Positions 1 through 9,025 of a stretch of 64,000 bases of DNA are shown here, piece by piece. Each line of letters begins with the position of its first letter. Positions within the stretch are counted from its first letter, which is position 1. The notes beneath the pieces were generated by a model. It saw only the letters and a program-made list of their open reading frames with translations. It had not been told where the DNA came from and ran no database searches. Source of the DNA: Streptomyces sp. D2-8 (GTDB lineage: Bacteria > Actinomycetota > Actinomycetes > Streptomycetales > Streptomycetaceae). The DNA lies in contig NZ_JAAHBP010000019.1 in NCBI RefSeq assembly GCF_023184515.1, positions 62,001-126,000 of the forward strand. Reading direction: 5' to 3'. The translations under genes were made by a program, and so were the position numbers.

Positions 1-226
1 CCTCGACGAGGAGGCCTACCGGATCGCCGGGCACGCCCACCTTGTCGGACTCCCGGTGCGGGTGCAGGGGCGGCTGGAGAGCCGGGGCGGATTCCGCCGC
101 CTCACCGGCGCCCACGGGATCGTCCCCGTACAGGTCGACGACGCCGAGCGGGACCGGCTGATGAAGGAGCTCCACGAGAACCTCGACTTCTTCGAGGAGG
201 CCTGCGGAGGGGACTGCGGGGACTGA
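1..226 (+). CDS. C-terminal part of an unrecognised protein
   Basis: An open frame enters from the left edge (reading from base 2) and ends at the TGA at 224-226; 74 residues are visible. The visible part is acidic at its end ([12 protein letters not shown]) and contains [17 protein letters not shown] do not recognise the family. Codon use is typical of the neighbours, so it looks like a real gene. It sits about 90 bases upstream of thrS on the same strand, but a -10-like element lies between them, so co-transcription is uncertain. Confidence 0.7.
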   Translation, partial: LDEEAYRIAGHAHLVGLPVRVQGRLESRGGFRRLTGAHGIVPVQVDDAERDRLMKELHENLDFFEEACGGDCGD

Positions 227-252
227 TTTCGCGGAGGGGGGTCCCGGGTCGG

Positions 253-258
253 TACGAT
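253..258 (+). promoter_or_regulatory. Possible -10 element of thrS promoter (TACGAT)
   Basis: TACGAT fits the TANNNT -10 consensus of Streptomyces housekeeping sigma factor. It would start the transcript near 265, about 50 bases before the thrS start. No convincing -35 is seen. Confidence 0.4.
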
Positions 259-317
259 CCTTACTCGTGCGCGCGCTCCGGTATGGCGCCGCAGCCCCCT
301 TCAGTCAGGAGAGACCG

Positions 318-2294
318 GTGTCAGACGTCCGTGTGATCATCCAGCGCGATTCCGAGCGGGAAGAACGCGTGGTGACGACGGGCACTACGGCCGCCGAGCT
401 CTTCGCCGGCGAGCGCTCGATCATCGCCGCGCGCGTGGCCGGCGAGCTCAGGGACCTGTCGTACGCCCTGTCCGAGGGCGACGAGGTCGAGGGCGTCGAG
501 ATCTCCTCCGAGGACGGCCTGAACATCCTGCGCCACTCCACCGCGCACGTCATGGCGCAGGCCGTGCAGGAGCTCTTCCCCGAGGCCAAGCTCGGCATCG
601 GCCCGCCCGTCAAGGACGGCTTCTACTACGACTTCGACGTCGAGAAGCCCTTCCACCCCGATGACCTCAAGGCCATCGAGAAGAAGATGCAGGAGATCCA
701 GAAGCGGGGGCAGCGCTTCTCCCGCCGCGTGGTGACCGACGAGGCCGCCCGCGAGGAGCTGGCCGACGAGCCCTACAAGCTGGAGCTGATCGGCCTCAAG
801 GGCTCCGCCTCGTCCGACGACGGCGCCGACGTCGAGGTCGGCGCCGGTGAGCTGACGATCTACGACAACCTGGACGCCAAGACCGGCGACCTGTGCTGGA
901 AGGACCTCTGCCGAGGCCCCCACCTGCCGTCGACCCGTGCGATCCCGGCGTTCAAGCTGATGCGCAACGCGGCCGCCTACTGGCGCGGCAGCGAGAAGAA
1001 CCCCATGCTCCAGCGCATCTACGGCACCGCCTGGCCCACCAAGGACGAGCTGAAGGCGCACCTGGAGTTCCTCGCCGAGGCCGAGAAGCGCGACCACCGC
1101 AAGCTCGGCAGCGAGCTGGACCTGTTCTCCGTCCCGGAGCAGATCGGCTCCGGCCTCGCCGTCTTCCACCCCAAGGGCGGCATCATCCGCCGGGTCATGG
1201 AGGACTACTCGCGCCGCCGCCACGAGGAAGAGGGCTACGAGTTCGTCTACACCCCGCACGCCACCAAGGGGAAGCTCTTCGAGATCTCGGGCCACCTGGA
1301 CTGGTACGCCGACGGCATGTACCCGCCCATGCAGCTCGACGAGGGCGTGGACTACTACCTCAAGCCCATGAACTGCCCGATGCACAACCTGATCTTCGAC
1401 GCGCGCGGGCGTTCCTACCGTGAACTGCCGCTGCGCCTCTTCGAGTTCGGGACCGTGTACCGGTACGAGAAGTCGGGCGTCGTGCACGGCCTGACCCGTG
1501 CCCGCGGCTTCACGCAGGACGACGCGCACATCTACTGCACCCGCGAGCAGATGTCGGAGGAGCTCGACAAGACGCTCACCTTCGTCCTCGGCCTGCTGCG
1601 CGACTACGGCCTGACCGACTTCTACCTGGAGCTGTCCACCAAGGACCCGGAGAAGTTCGTCGGCTCGGACGAGGCCTGGGAGGAGGCGACGGAGACGCTG
1701 CGCCAGGTCGCCGAGAAGCAGGGCCTGCCGCTCGTCCCCGACCCGGGCGGCGCCGCCTTCTACGGCCCGAAGATCTCCGTGCAGACCAAGGACGCCATCG
1801 GCCGCACCTGGCAGATGTCGACCATCCAGCTCGACTTCAACCTGCCGGAGCGCTTCGACCTGGAGTACACGGGTCCGGACGGCGCCAAGCAGCGCCCCGT
1901 CATGATCCACCGCGCGCTGTTCGGCTCCATCGAGCGATTCTTCGCGGTGCTCCTGGAGCACTACGCGGGCGCCTTCCCGGCGTGGCTGGCCCCCGTCCAG
2001 GCGGTCGGCATCCCGATCGGCGACGCGCACGTGGAGTACCTGGAGAAGTTCGCCGCCGCGGCCAAGAAGAAGGGCCTGCGCGTCGAGGTCGACTCCTCCT
2101 CCGACCGCATGCAGAAGAAGATCCGCAACGCCCAGAAGCAGAAGGTGCCCTTCATGGTCATCGCGGGCGACGAGGACATGTCCCACGAGTCCGTGTCCTT
2201 CCGCTACCGCGACGGCTCGCAGGAGAACGGCATCCCCTTCGACGACGCCATCGCGAAGATCCTGAAGATCGTCGAGGAGCGCGCTCAGGTCTGA
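318..2294 (+). CDS. thrS: Threonine--tRNA ligase
   Basis: Class II aminoacyl-tRNA synthetase charging tRNA-Thr in the cytoplasm; 658 residues, normal for the family. Order of domains: TGS (about 1-65), the second N-terminal editing-type domain with HSTAH at 73-77 and CRGPH further on, then the catalytic core with MNCPMH (zinc Cys), the motif 2 region ([18 protein letters not shown]) and motif 3 ([11 protein letters not shown]), and a C-terminal anticodon-binding domain. The GTG at 318 is chosen because AGGAGA lies 5 bases upstream and the protein then begins [10 protein letters not shown] as in other Streptomyces; an upstream in-frame extension to 267 has no ribosome site. A strong hairpin follows the stop. 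Confidence 0.97.
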   Translation: MSDVRVIIQRDSEREERVVTTGTTAAELFAGERSIIAARVAGELRDLSYALSEGDEVEGVEISSEDGLNILRHSTAHVMAQAVQELFPEAKLGIGPPVKDGFYYDFDVEKPFHPDDLKAIEKKMQEIQKRGQRFSRRVVTDEAAREELADEPYKLELIGLKGSASSDDGADVEVGAGELTIYDNLDAKTGDLCWKDLCRGPHLPSTRAIPAFKLMRNAAAYWRGSEKNPMLQRIYGTAWPTKDELKAHLEFLAEAEKRDHRKLGSELDLFSVPEQIGSGLAVFHPKGGIIRRVMEDYSRRRHEEEGYEFVYTPHATKGKLFEISGHLDWYADGMYPPMQLDEGVDYYLKPMNCPMHNLIFDARGRSYRELPLRLFEFGTVYRYEKSGVVHGLTRARGFTQDDAHIYCTREQMSEELDKTLTFVLGLLRDYGLTDFYLELSTKDPEKFVGSDEAWEEATETLRQVAEKQGLPLVPDPGGAAFYGPKISVQTKDAIGRTWQMSTIQLDFNLPERFDLEYTGPDGAKQRPVMIHRALFGSIERFFAVLLEHYAGAFPAWLAPVQAVGIPIGDAHVEYLEKFAAAAKKKGLRVEVDSSSDRMQKKIRNAQKQKVPFMVIAGDEDMSHESVSFRYRDGSQENGIPFDDAIAKILKIVEERAQV

Positions 2295-2306
2295 TCACAC
2301 GGCGCC

Positions 2307-2336
2307 AAGGCCCCCCGGGGAGATCCCGGGGGCCTT
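2307..2336 (+). terminator. Hairpin terminator after thrS
   Basis: AAGGCCCCCCGGG pairs with CCCGGGGGCCTT with one unpaired C and a loop around GAGAT. There is only a short T run after it, typical of Streptomyces. Confidence 0.8.
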
Positions 2337-2366
2337 TGCCGTCCCCCCAGCTCGACGCCATATGCT
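2336..2366 (+). promoter_or_regulatory. Leaderless promoter of the HIT gene
   Basis: TATGCT at 2361-2366 lies 7 bases before the ATG at 2374, so transcription should begin on or next to the A of the start codon. TTGCCG at 2336-2341 could be the -35 (19-base spacer). No Shine-Dalgarno precedes the ATG, which agrees with leaderless initiation. Confidence 0.55.
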
Positions 2367-2373
2367 GCACTGC

Positions 2374-2922
2374 ATGACGAGTGAGCCGGAGCAGCAGCTG
2401 GGAGTAGGGACGCAGGACGCGTTCCAGCGACTGTGGACGCCCCATCGGATGGCCTACATCCAGGGCGAGAACAAGCCGACCGGCCCGGGCGCCGGCGACG
2501 GCTGCCCCTTCTGCTCGATCCCGGCCAAGTCCGACGAGGACGGGCTCGTCGTCCGGCGCGGCGAGCAGGTCTACGCGGTGCTCAACCTCTACCCGTACAA
2601 CGGCGGGCACCTGATGACCGTGCCCTACCGGCACGTCGCCGACTACACCGACCTCACGGCGGGGGAGACCGCCGAGCTCGGCGAACTCACCAAGCAGGCG
2701 ATGACGGCCCTGCGCACCGCCTCCGGCGCGCACGGCTTCAACATCGGCATGAACCAGGGCACGGTCGCCGGCGCGGGCATCGCCGCGCACCTGCACCAGC
2801 ACATCGTGCCGCGCTGGGGCGGGGACACGAACTTCATGCCGGTGGTGGGGCACACGCGGGTGCTGCCGCAGCTCCTGGCGGACACCAGGAAGATGCTGGC
2901 GGAGGCCTGGCCGACGGCCTAG
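2374..2922 (+). CDS. HIT-family hydrolase, probable Ap4A phosphorylase
   Basis: Histidine-triad protein of 182 residues. The triad HLHQH is at 139-143, followed by IVPRW, and a CPFC pair at 44-47 is the zinc-knuckle type seen in the actinobacterial branch. The closest characterised relative I know is mycobacterial Rv2613c, a diadenosine tetraphosphate phosphorylase, also encoded just after thrS. That activity is inferred, not shown. The ATG at 2374 is preferred over one at 2362 because the -10 element overlaps the latter. It ends 150 bases before a convergent gene. Confidence 0.88.
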   Translation: MTSEPEQQLGVGTQDAFQRLWTPHRMAYIQGENKPTGPGAGDGCPFCSIPAKSDEDGLVVRRGEQVYAVLNLYPYNGGHLMTVPYRHVADYTDLTAGETAELGELTKQAMTALRTASGAHGFNIGMNQGTVAGAGIAAHLHQHIVPRWGGDTNFMPVVGHTRVLPQLLADTRKMLAEAWPTA

Positions 2923-2951
2923 CCTGCGGGCAGTCGTGCCGCTGGGGCGAT

Positions 2952-2993
2952 GGGGGTCCCCCCTGCTCGAGCGAAGCCGAGAGCTTGGGGGAG
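2952..2993. repeat. Streptomyces-type intergenic hairpin repeat, probable bidirectional terminator
   Basis: An imperfect inverted repeat built on GGGGTCCCCCC ... GCTCGAGCGAAGCCGAGAGC ... GGGGGA lies between two convergent genes. I recognise this sequence type as a recurrent intergenic element in Streptomyces genomes (from memory, not searched). Position suggests it ends transcription from both sides. Confidence 0.6.
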
Positions 2994-3071
2994 GGTGGGC
3001 GCAGGCGGCACCCCGCAGCGCCGGGCTGCGCCCCCACCCCGCTCAGCCGCCAGCGCCGGGCGACCTCACAA

Positions 3072-4787
3072 CTAGGCGTCGTAGACGTCGGCCTTCTTCG
3101 GCGAAGCCTCCTGCACAGCCCCACTCAGCGCCGCCGACCTGGACCCGAACTTCTCCACGTCCACCCCGTTCTCCCGCAGCACCTTCAACGCCGCCGTATG
3201 CACCACACGCAGCACAGGCGTGGCCGCCCGCAGCGCGTCGTCGGCCATGAACCGGTGCCGCCACGGCTGGTCGGCCCACGCGTGCCGCAGACCGAACGGC
3301 TCCGGCAGCGTCAGACTCCCGCCGAGCCAGTTCAGCAGCGGCGGGTACCAGGTCAGCGGGGCGCGCGCGGCCAGCCGCACCACCTCGTCGGCGTCGATCA
3401 GCGGGAGCTTCACGGTGCGGGTCTCCCAGAACCGCAAGGCCTTCTGCACCGCCTTCTCCTTGGCCGCCGGCTTCTCGTTGAACAGCGGGTTGACAGGCCC
3501 CAGGGCGTGCCCGGTGACCTCGATGCGCAGCGTGTCGTGCAGCACGGTCACCGTGATCAGCATCGTGATCACCAGGTGGCCGTCCCACAGGGTCCACTGC
3601 ACGCCCAGGTAGTGCCGGTCGCCGCCGCCGAACTGCTGCTTGTTGCAGATGTCCTGCACGGCGTGCGTACGGACCGTGTACGCGTCGACGTCCGTGCCGC
3701 TCGGCCGGGACACCTCCGTCGCCTTCTCGCCGATCGGCGTGACGATCCAGTGCGTGATGGACGGCTTGGGGAAACCGCCGGTGTTGATGGACGTACGCTC
3801 CAGCATGCCGAGACCGCCCTGGATCGCCACGATGACGTCCCAGCTGCGGAAGGGGTGGAAGTCCTTGCCCGGCTCGGCGGAGACCAGCTCCTCGGCCAGC
3901 TGCCAGCTGCCCCACCGCGTGCCCATGCCGAGTATGCCCTTGGGCCCGGCGTAGAAGACCGAGTTGGACCGCTGCTCGGCGGCGAGGCGGGCCAGCTCCT
4001 TGCGGACCTGCTCGGCCGCGTCACCGGGGTTGCCGGGGACGGCCTCGGGGATCTTGGCGCCGACGCCGCCGCCCGACAGCAGGCTCGACCAGCGCTCCCG
4101 CAGATCGCGGGCCGTCCGCTCGCAGATCTGCTTGGCCCAGAACCAGCCGACGACCGGCATGATGACCGCCGCGCGCCCGTACAGGGCCCAGAATCCTTCG
4201 AACGGCATGCGGATCAGGAACAGCACGGCGAGCGCGCCCACGGCGACCAGCAGCGTCGTGGCGAGTGCGCCCGCGCGCTTGTCCTCGCGCTTGGCCATGG
4301 TGGTGCGCAGGGTGAACACCAGCAGCCACACGAGGAAGCCGGGCAGGAAGAGCACCCCGCAGATCACCGTGATCGCCGCGAGCCAGTTGTCGCGGTCGCG
4401 GCGGATGCGGTGGGCCGCCAGGCAGTGCTCCACGACGACCTGGGGCTCGATGCCGAAGGACTGGATGACCGGCTTGCGCCCGGCACCCAGCATCCGGTCG
4501 ATGACAGCGCGGGAGAAGGCCTCGCCGAACCTGGGGCGGAAGATCTTCGCCCAGGAGCGCGGGGGAGTCACCTTGGACTGGTGCCACTCGTTGTCGGCGT
4601 TCAGGATCTTGGTGACCTCGTCGTCCCGGTACGCCGCCGCGGCCAGCGCGTAGGTCGCCGCCGTCTGGCCGCTCGCACCCGCCAGAGGTACCTGGGCCCC
4701 CGGGCTGAAGTCGAATCCGTCCGTCACTGCCGCCCCCATCGCTGCCGCATCCGCATCTGCGGCCTTCCCGACTTCCGCGCTCCGCAC
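3072..4787 (-). CDS. Conserved membrane protein of unknown function
   Basis: 571 residues on the minus strand. A hydrophilic N-terminal part of about 130 residues is followed by two clear membrane spans (about 136-160 and 172-193) and a possible third (199-217), then a large soluble C-terminal part of about 350 residues. I do not recognise a catalytic motif. The GTG at 4787 has a weak AACAGG site; an internal ATG at 4739 (MGAAVTDGF) is an equally possible start. Together with the next minus-strand gene it interrupts the thrS-HIT-pgsA series, and a hairpin separates the two. Confidence 0.75.
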   Translation of the reverse strand: MRSAEVGKAADADAAAMGAAVTDGFDFSPGAQVPLAGASGQTAATYALAAAAYRDDEVTKILNADNEWHQSKVTPPRSWAKIFRPRFGEAFSRAVIDRMLGAGRKPVIQSFGIEPQVVVEHCLAAHRIRRDRDNWLAAITVICGVLFLPGFLVWLLVFTLRTTMAKREDKRAGALATTLLVAVGALAVLFLIRMPFEGFWALYGRAAVIMPVVGWFWAKQICERTARDLRERWSSLLSGGGVGAKIPEAVPGNPGDAAEQVRKELARLAAEQRSNSVFYAGPKGILGMGTRWGSWQLAEELVSAEPGKDFHPFRSWDVIVAIQGGLGMLERTSINTGGFPKPSITHWIVTPIGEKATEVSRPSGTDVDAYTVRTHAVQDICNKQQFGGGDRHYLGVQWTLWDGHLVITMLITVTVLHDTLRIEVTGHALGPVNPLFNEKPAAKEKAVQKALRFWETRTVKLPLIDADEVVRLAARAPLTWYPPLLNWLGGSLTLPEPFGLRHAWADQPWRHRFMADDALRAATPVLRVVHTAALKVLRENGVDVEKFGSRSAALSGAVQEASPKKADVYDA

Positions 4788-4829
4788 ACCTGTTGATCAG
4801 GTCATCAGCGTATCCGTCCGGACCGGCGA

Positions 4830-4866
4830 GCGGGGGCGGGCGGCCCGTCAAGCCGCCCGCCCCCGC
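4830..4866 (-). terminator. Perfect 15-bp hairpin terminator of the EF-G-like gene
   Basis: GCGGGGGCGGGCGGC (4830-4844) pairs perfectly with 4852-4866 around a 7-base loop, downstream of the stop at 4911 of the minus-strand EF-G-like gene. Confidence 0.8.
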
Positions 4867-4910
4867 GGAGGGGAGCTCCCATGAGGGCACTTGGTGGCGC
4901 CCGGCGCCAA

Positions 4911-7109
4911 CTACGAGGCCATGCGCTCCTGTTCACGCACCCGGTCCGCGACCTGCTGCGGCATCGGCTCGTGCCGCGCGTAGCGACGGCTGAACCCCGC
5001 CGTGCCGTGCGCCATGGACCGCAGGTCGATCGCGTACCGGCCGATCTCGATCTCCGGTACCTCGGCCCGGATCAGGGTGCGCCCGCCGGGTGTCTGCTCG
5101 GTGCCGAGCACCCGGCCCCGCCGCCCCGACAGGTCGCTCATCACGGCGCCCACGAAGTCGTCGCCGACCAGCACCGACACCTCGGCCACCGGCTCCAGCA
5201 GATGGATCTTCGCGTCGGCCGCGGCCTCCCGCAGCGCGAGGGCCCCGGCTGTCTGGAAGGCGGCGTCGGAGGAGTCCACCGAGTGCGCCTTGCCGTCCAG
5301 GAGGGTCACCCGTACGTCGATGAGCGGGTATCCGGCCACCACTCCCTTGGCCGCCTGGGCCCGTACGCCCTTCTCCACCGACGGGATGAACTGCCGGGGC
5401 ACCGCGCCGCCCACGACCTTGTCGACGAACTCGATGCCGGACCCGCCGGGCAACGGCTCGACCTCGATCTCGCAGATCGCGAACTGCCCGTGCCCGCCGG
5501 ACTGTTTGACGTGCCTGCCCCGGCCGGCCGACTTGTCGGCGAACGTCTCGCGCAGGGACACCCGGTGGGGGACGACGTCGACCTGGACGCCGTACCGGCT
5601 GCGCAGCCGCTCCAGGGCGACGTCGGCGTGTGCCTCGCCCAGGCACCACAGGACCACCTGGTGGGTGTCCTGGTTCTGCTCGAGCCGCATGGTCGGGTCC
5701 TCGGCCACCAGCCGGGCCAGGCCCTGGGACAGCTTGTCCTCGTCCGGTTTGCTGTGCGCCTGGATGGCCAGCGGCAGCAGCGGGTCGGGCATCTGCCACG
5801 GCTCCATGAGCAGCGGGTCGTCCTTGGCGGACAGGGTGTCGCCGGTCTCGGCGCGGCTCAGCTTCGCCACGCACGCCAGGTCGCCCGCGATGACGTGCGA
5901 CACCGGGCGCTGCTGCTTGCCGAACGGCGTGGACAGGGCACCGATCCGCTCGTCGACGTCGTGGTCCTCGTGCCCGCGGTCGGCCAGCCCGTGTCCGGAG
6001 ACGTGGACCGTCTGGTCGGCGCGCAGGGTGCCGGAGAACAGGCGGATCAGCGACAGCCGGCCCACATACGGGTCCGAGGAGGTCTTCACGACCTCCGCGA
6101 CCAGAGGAGCGTCCGGGTCGCACGGCTTGAGCTCGCGCGGCCTGCCGTCGATGGTCGTGACCCGCACCGTCTCGTGCTCCAGCGGTGTCGGGAAGCCCCG
6201 CGTGATCAGCTCCAGCAGTTCCAGGGTGCCGAGCCCCTGCCGGGCGCCCTCACCCGCCGGCGCGGCGGCCAGGACGGGGAAGAAGACCCCGCGCGCGACG
6301 GCCCGCTCCAGGTCCTCGATCAGTGTCTTGACGTCGACCGGCTCCCCGCCGAGGTAGCGGTCCATGAGGGTCTCGTCCTCGCTCTCCGCGATGATCCCCT
6401 CGATGAGCCGGTTGCGGGCCTCCTCGATCAGCGGCAGCTGGTCCTCGCCCGGCTCGGACTCCTTGCGCTCGCCGGTCGAGTAGTCGTACAGCTTCTGCGA
6501 CAGCAGCCCGGTCAGCCCGGTCACGGGTGCGTGCCCGTCGGGCGCCTGGGGGCCGTGCAGCGGCAGGTAGAGCGGCAGGACCGCGTCGGGGTCGTCCGCG
6601 CCGAAGGCCTCCGCGCAGCTGCGGGTCATCTCCTCGAAGTCGGAACGCGCCGACTCCAGGTGCGTGACGACGATGGCCCGGGGCATGCCCACGGCCGCGC
6701 ACTCCTCCCACACCATGCGGGTCGAGCCGTCCACGCCGTCCGAGGCCGAGACGACGAAGAGGGCCGCGTCCGCCGCGCGCAGACCGGCCCTGAGTTCACC
6801 GACGAAGTCGGCGTATCCGGGGGTGTCGAGAAGATTGACCTTGATGCCGTCCCACTCGACGGGCACCAGGGAGAGCTGGACCGAGCGCTGCTGCCGGTGC
6901 TCGATGTCGTCGTAGTCGGAGACGGTGCCGCCGTCCTCGACGCGGCCCGCCCGGTTCACCGCCCCCGCCGTCAGTGCGAGGGCTTCGACCAACGTGGTCT
7001 TGCCCGATCCGGAGTGGCCGACCAGCACCACATTCCGTACGGACTGAGGGTGGTCGGCCGCTAGTGCCCTGCCGGCGGCCCCAGGGTGGGTCTGTGCCTT
7101 GTCGCCCAT
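4911..7109 (-). CDS. EF-G-like GTPase with altered G motifs
   Basis: 732 residues with the multi-domain layout of elongation factor G. The P-loop GHSGSGKT (31-38) is intact. The other GTPase motifs differ from EF-G: the catalytic DTPGH is DTPGY (95-99), the guanine-specificity NKxD is THLE (149-152), and the switch ERGITI is QRSVQL (74-79). It therefore belongs to the EF-G2/FusA2-type paralogues rather than the translocase itself; its role is unknown to me. The ATG at 7109 is chosen for the GGGAGG ribosome site just upstream; an open extension to 7199 lacks one. Divergent from pgsA. Confidence 0.85.
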   Translation of the reverse strand: MGDKAQTHPGAAGRALAADHPQSVRNVVLVGHSGSGKTTLVEALALTAGAVNRAGRVEDGGTVSDYDDIEHRQQRSVQLSLVPVEWDGIKVNLLDTPGYADFVGELRAGLRAADAALFVVSASDGVDGSTRMVWEECAAVGMPRAIVVTHLESARSDFEEMTRSCAEAFGADDPDAVLPLYLPLHGPQAPDGHAPVTGLTGLLSQKLYDYSTGERKESEPGEDQLPLIEEARNRLIEGIIAESEDETLMDRYLGGEPVDVKTLIEDLERAVARGVFFPVLAAAPAGEGARQGLGTLELLELITRGFPTPLEHETVRVTTIDGRPRELKPCDPDAPLVAEVVKTSSDPYVGRLSLIRLFSGTLRADQTVHVSGHGLADRGHEDHDVDERIGALSTPFGKQQRPVSHVIAGDLACVAKLSRAETGDTLSAKDDPLLMEPWQMPDPLLPLAIQAHSKPDEDKLSQGLARLVAEDPTMRLEQNQDTHQVVLWCLGEAHADVALERLRSRYGVQVDVVPHRVSLRETFADKSAGRGRHVKQSGGHGQFAICEIEVEPLPGGSGIEFVDKVVGGAVPRQFIPSVEKGVRAQAAKGVVAGYPLIDVRVTLLDGKAHSVDSSDAAFQTAGALALREAAADAKIHLLEPVAEVSVLVGDDFVGAVMSDLSGRRGRVLGTEQTPGGRTLIRAEVPEIEIGRYAIDLRSMAHGTAGFSRRYARHEPMPQQVADRVREQERMAS

Positions 7110-7324
7110 GATCCTGCCTCCCGTGCACGGTGAGGTCACTGTGGGCGCGGACACGCGGAGTCCGCGTGCGGTGGCGGCTCCGGCGACGCCCGCGGTCATT
7201 CGACCTTCCCACTCCCGTCACGGTGCGTCCATACGAACGACGTGATCCCACCGCCCACCAGCGGCTCGCGGGTTCCCCCGAAAGGGGTCCGGGTGCCCGC
7301 ACCTCGGCCACGCGCGCGCGTGAC

Positions 7325-7330
7325 TACGAT
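7325..7330 (+). promoter_or_regulatory. Possible -10 element of the pgsA operon
   Basis: TACGAT lies 55 bases before the chosen pgsA start. An ATG overlapping this element (7329) is therefore unlikely to be the start codon. Confidence 0.4.
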
Positions 7331-7385
7331 GGGCCAGCCGGTGGCCAGCAGGGGCCAGACGGCGACACCGACCCTCGGGAAGGCC

Positions 7386-8120
7386 ATGCTGAACAAGTAC
7401 GCGCGTGCATTCTTCACGCGTGTCCTCACACCGTTCGCCGCGTTTCTGATCCGGCGGGGCGTCAGCCCCGACACCGTCACGCTCATCGGTACCGCCGGTG
7501 TGGTCGCGGGCGCACTGGTCTTCTACCCCATGGGCGAGTTCTTCTGGGGCACGGTCGTGATCACGCTCTTCGTGTTCTCCGACCTCGTCGACGGCAACAT
7601 GGCCCGTCAGCTCGGCCGCTCCAGCCGCTGGGGTGCCTTCCTGGACTCCACGCTCGACCGGGTCGCCGACGGCGCGATCTTCGGCGGTTTCATCCTCTGG
7701 TACGCCGGCGGGGGCGACGACCTCGTCCTGTGCGCCGTCTCGATCTTCTGCCTGGCCAGCGGCCAGGTGGTGTCGTACACCAAGGCCCGGGGCGAGTCGA
7801 TCGGCCTGCCGGTCGCGGTCAACGGGCTGGTCGAGCGTGCCGAGCGTCTGGTGATCTCCCTGGTCGCGGCCGGGCTCGCGGGCCTGCACGCGTTCGGTGT
7901 GCCCGGCATCCAGTACCTGCTGCCCGTCGCCCTGTGGATCGTCGCCGTGGGCAGCCTCGTCACGCTGATCCAGCGGGTCGTCACGGTCCGCCGGGAGTCC
8001 GCCGAGGCCGAGGAGGCGGCGGGTGCCCAGGACGACGCGGCCCCGCGGGACAATGCGGCCGCGAAGGACAATGAGGGCAAGCAGCAGAACGCCTCCCACG
8101 GGAGCGAGGCGGCCACGTGA
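7386..8120 (+). CDS. pgsA: CDP-alcohol phosphatidyltransferase, probable phosphatidylinositol phosphate synthase
   Basis: Integral membrane enzyme of 244 residues that should join CDP-diacylglycerol to inositol-1-phosphate, the first step to phosphatidylinositol and its mannosides. The full CDP-alcohol signature D-x2-D-G-x2-A-R-x8-G-x3-D-x3-D is present at 66-91, and several hydrophobic spans follow. The C-terminal tail is Ala/Asp/Asn-rich and hydrophilic. The next two genes are the PIM acyltransferase and PimA, which makes the inositol substrate more likely than glycerol phosphate. The ATG at 7386 has GGGAAGG just upstream; in-frame earlier starts (7329, 7341) lie in or next to the promoter. 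Confidence 0.9.
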   Translation: MLNKYARAFFTRVLTPFAAFLIRRGVSPDTVTLIGTAGVVAGALVFYPMGEFFWGTVVITLFVFSDLVDGNMARQLGRSSRWGAFLDSTLDRVADGAIFGGFILWYAGGGDDLVLCAVSIFCLASGQVVSYTKARGESIGLPVAVNGLVERAERLVISLVAAGLAGLHAFGVPGIQYLLPVALWIVAVGSLVTLIQRVVTVRRESAEAEEAAGAQDDAAPRDNAAAKDNEGKQQNASHGSEAAT

Positions 8121-9025
8121 GCGCACAGGACCGGCTGACGGACGCGCTGTACGGCCTGGGCTGGAGCGCCGTCAAGAAGCTCCCCGAGCCGGCCGCCGCA
8201 CGGCTCGGCCGGACCATCGCCGACCTGGCCTGGAAGCAGCGCGGCAAGGGCGTCCAGCGCCTGGAGAGCAACTACGCGCGCGTGGTGCCCGGCGCGGGCC
8301 CCGAGCGCCTCGCCGAGCTGTCCCGTGCGGGCATGCGCTCCTACCTGCGCTACTGGATGGAGTCGTTCCGCCTCCCGGCCTGGACCGAGGAGGAGATCCG
8401 GGACGGCCTCGACATCAAGGACCTGCACCGCCTCACCGAGGGCATGGCCGCCGGCAAAGGCGTCGTACTCGCCCTGCCGCACCTGGCCAACTGGGATCTC
8501 GCCGGTGCCTGGGTCACCACCCGGCTGGCCATCCCCTTCACCACGGTCGCCGAACGGCTGAAGCCCGAGACGCTCTACGACCGGTTCGTCGCCTACCGCG
8601 AGGGCCTCGGCATGGAGGTCCTGCCGCACAGCGGCGGCACCGCCTTCGGCACCCTGGCCCGGCGGCTGCGCGACGGCGGTCTGGTCTGCCTGGTCGCCGA
8701 CCGCGACCTGTCCGCATCAGGCGTCGAGGTGGACTTCTTCGGCGACACGGCCCGGATGCCGGCCGGACCCGCCCTGCTCGCCCAGCAGACCGGTGCCCTG
8801 CTGCTGCCCGTCACCCTCTGGTACGACGGCCCGCACATGATGCGGGGCCGCGTCCACCCGCCCGTCGAGGTTCCCGAGTCGGGCACACGCGCCGAGAAGA
8901 CGTCCGTCATGACACAGGCGCTGGCCGACGCCTTCGCCACGGGGATCGCCGACCATCCGCAGGACTGGCACATGCTGCAGCGCCTGTGGCTCGCGGACCT
9001 CGATCCAGCGAAGGGATCCACGTGA
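8117..9025 (+). CDS. Phosphatidylinositol mannoside acyltransferase (lipid A acyltransferase family)
   Basis: 302 residues of the LpxL/HtrB-like LPLAT family. The catalytic H-x4-D is HLANWD at 122-127, preceded by VVLALPH. Position between pgsA and pimA matches mycobacterial PatA, which acylates the mannose of PIM1/PIM2 at the cytoplasmic face; I infer the same role. The GTG start overlaps the pgsA stop by four bases (GTGA) and its own stop overlaps the pimA start the same way, so the three genes are translationally coupled. Confidence 0.9.
   Translation: MSAQDRLTDALYGLGWSAVKKLPEPAAARLGRTIADLAWKQRGKGVQRLESNYARVVPGAGPERLAELSRAGMRSYLRYWMESFRLPAWTEEEIRDGLDIKDLHRLTEGMAAGKGVVLALPHLANWDLAGAWVTTRLAIPFTTVAERLKPETLYDRFVAYREGLGMEVLPHSGGTAFGTLARRLRDGGLVCLVADRDLSASGVEVDFFGDTARMPAGPALLAQQTGALLLPVTLWYDGPHMMRGRVHPPVEVPESGTRAEKTSVMTQALADAFATGIADHPQDWHMLQRLWLADLDPAKGST

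Noticed and set aside
321-2186. 621-codon frame antisense to thrS
   Set aside because: Composition (Leu/Val/Gly/Arg/Asp repeats) is that of a shadow frame; thrS on the other strand is certain.
7329-7331. Earlier ATG start for pgsA
   Set aside because: It overlaps the TACGAT promoter element and adds residues outside the conserved protein; the ATG at 7386 has GGGAAGG.
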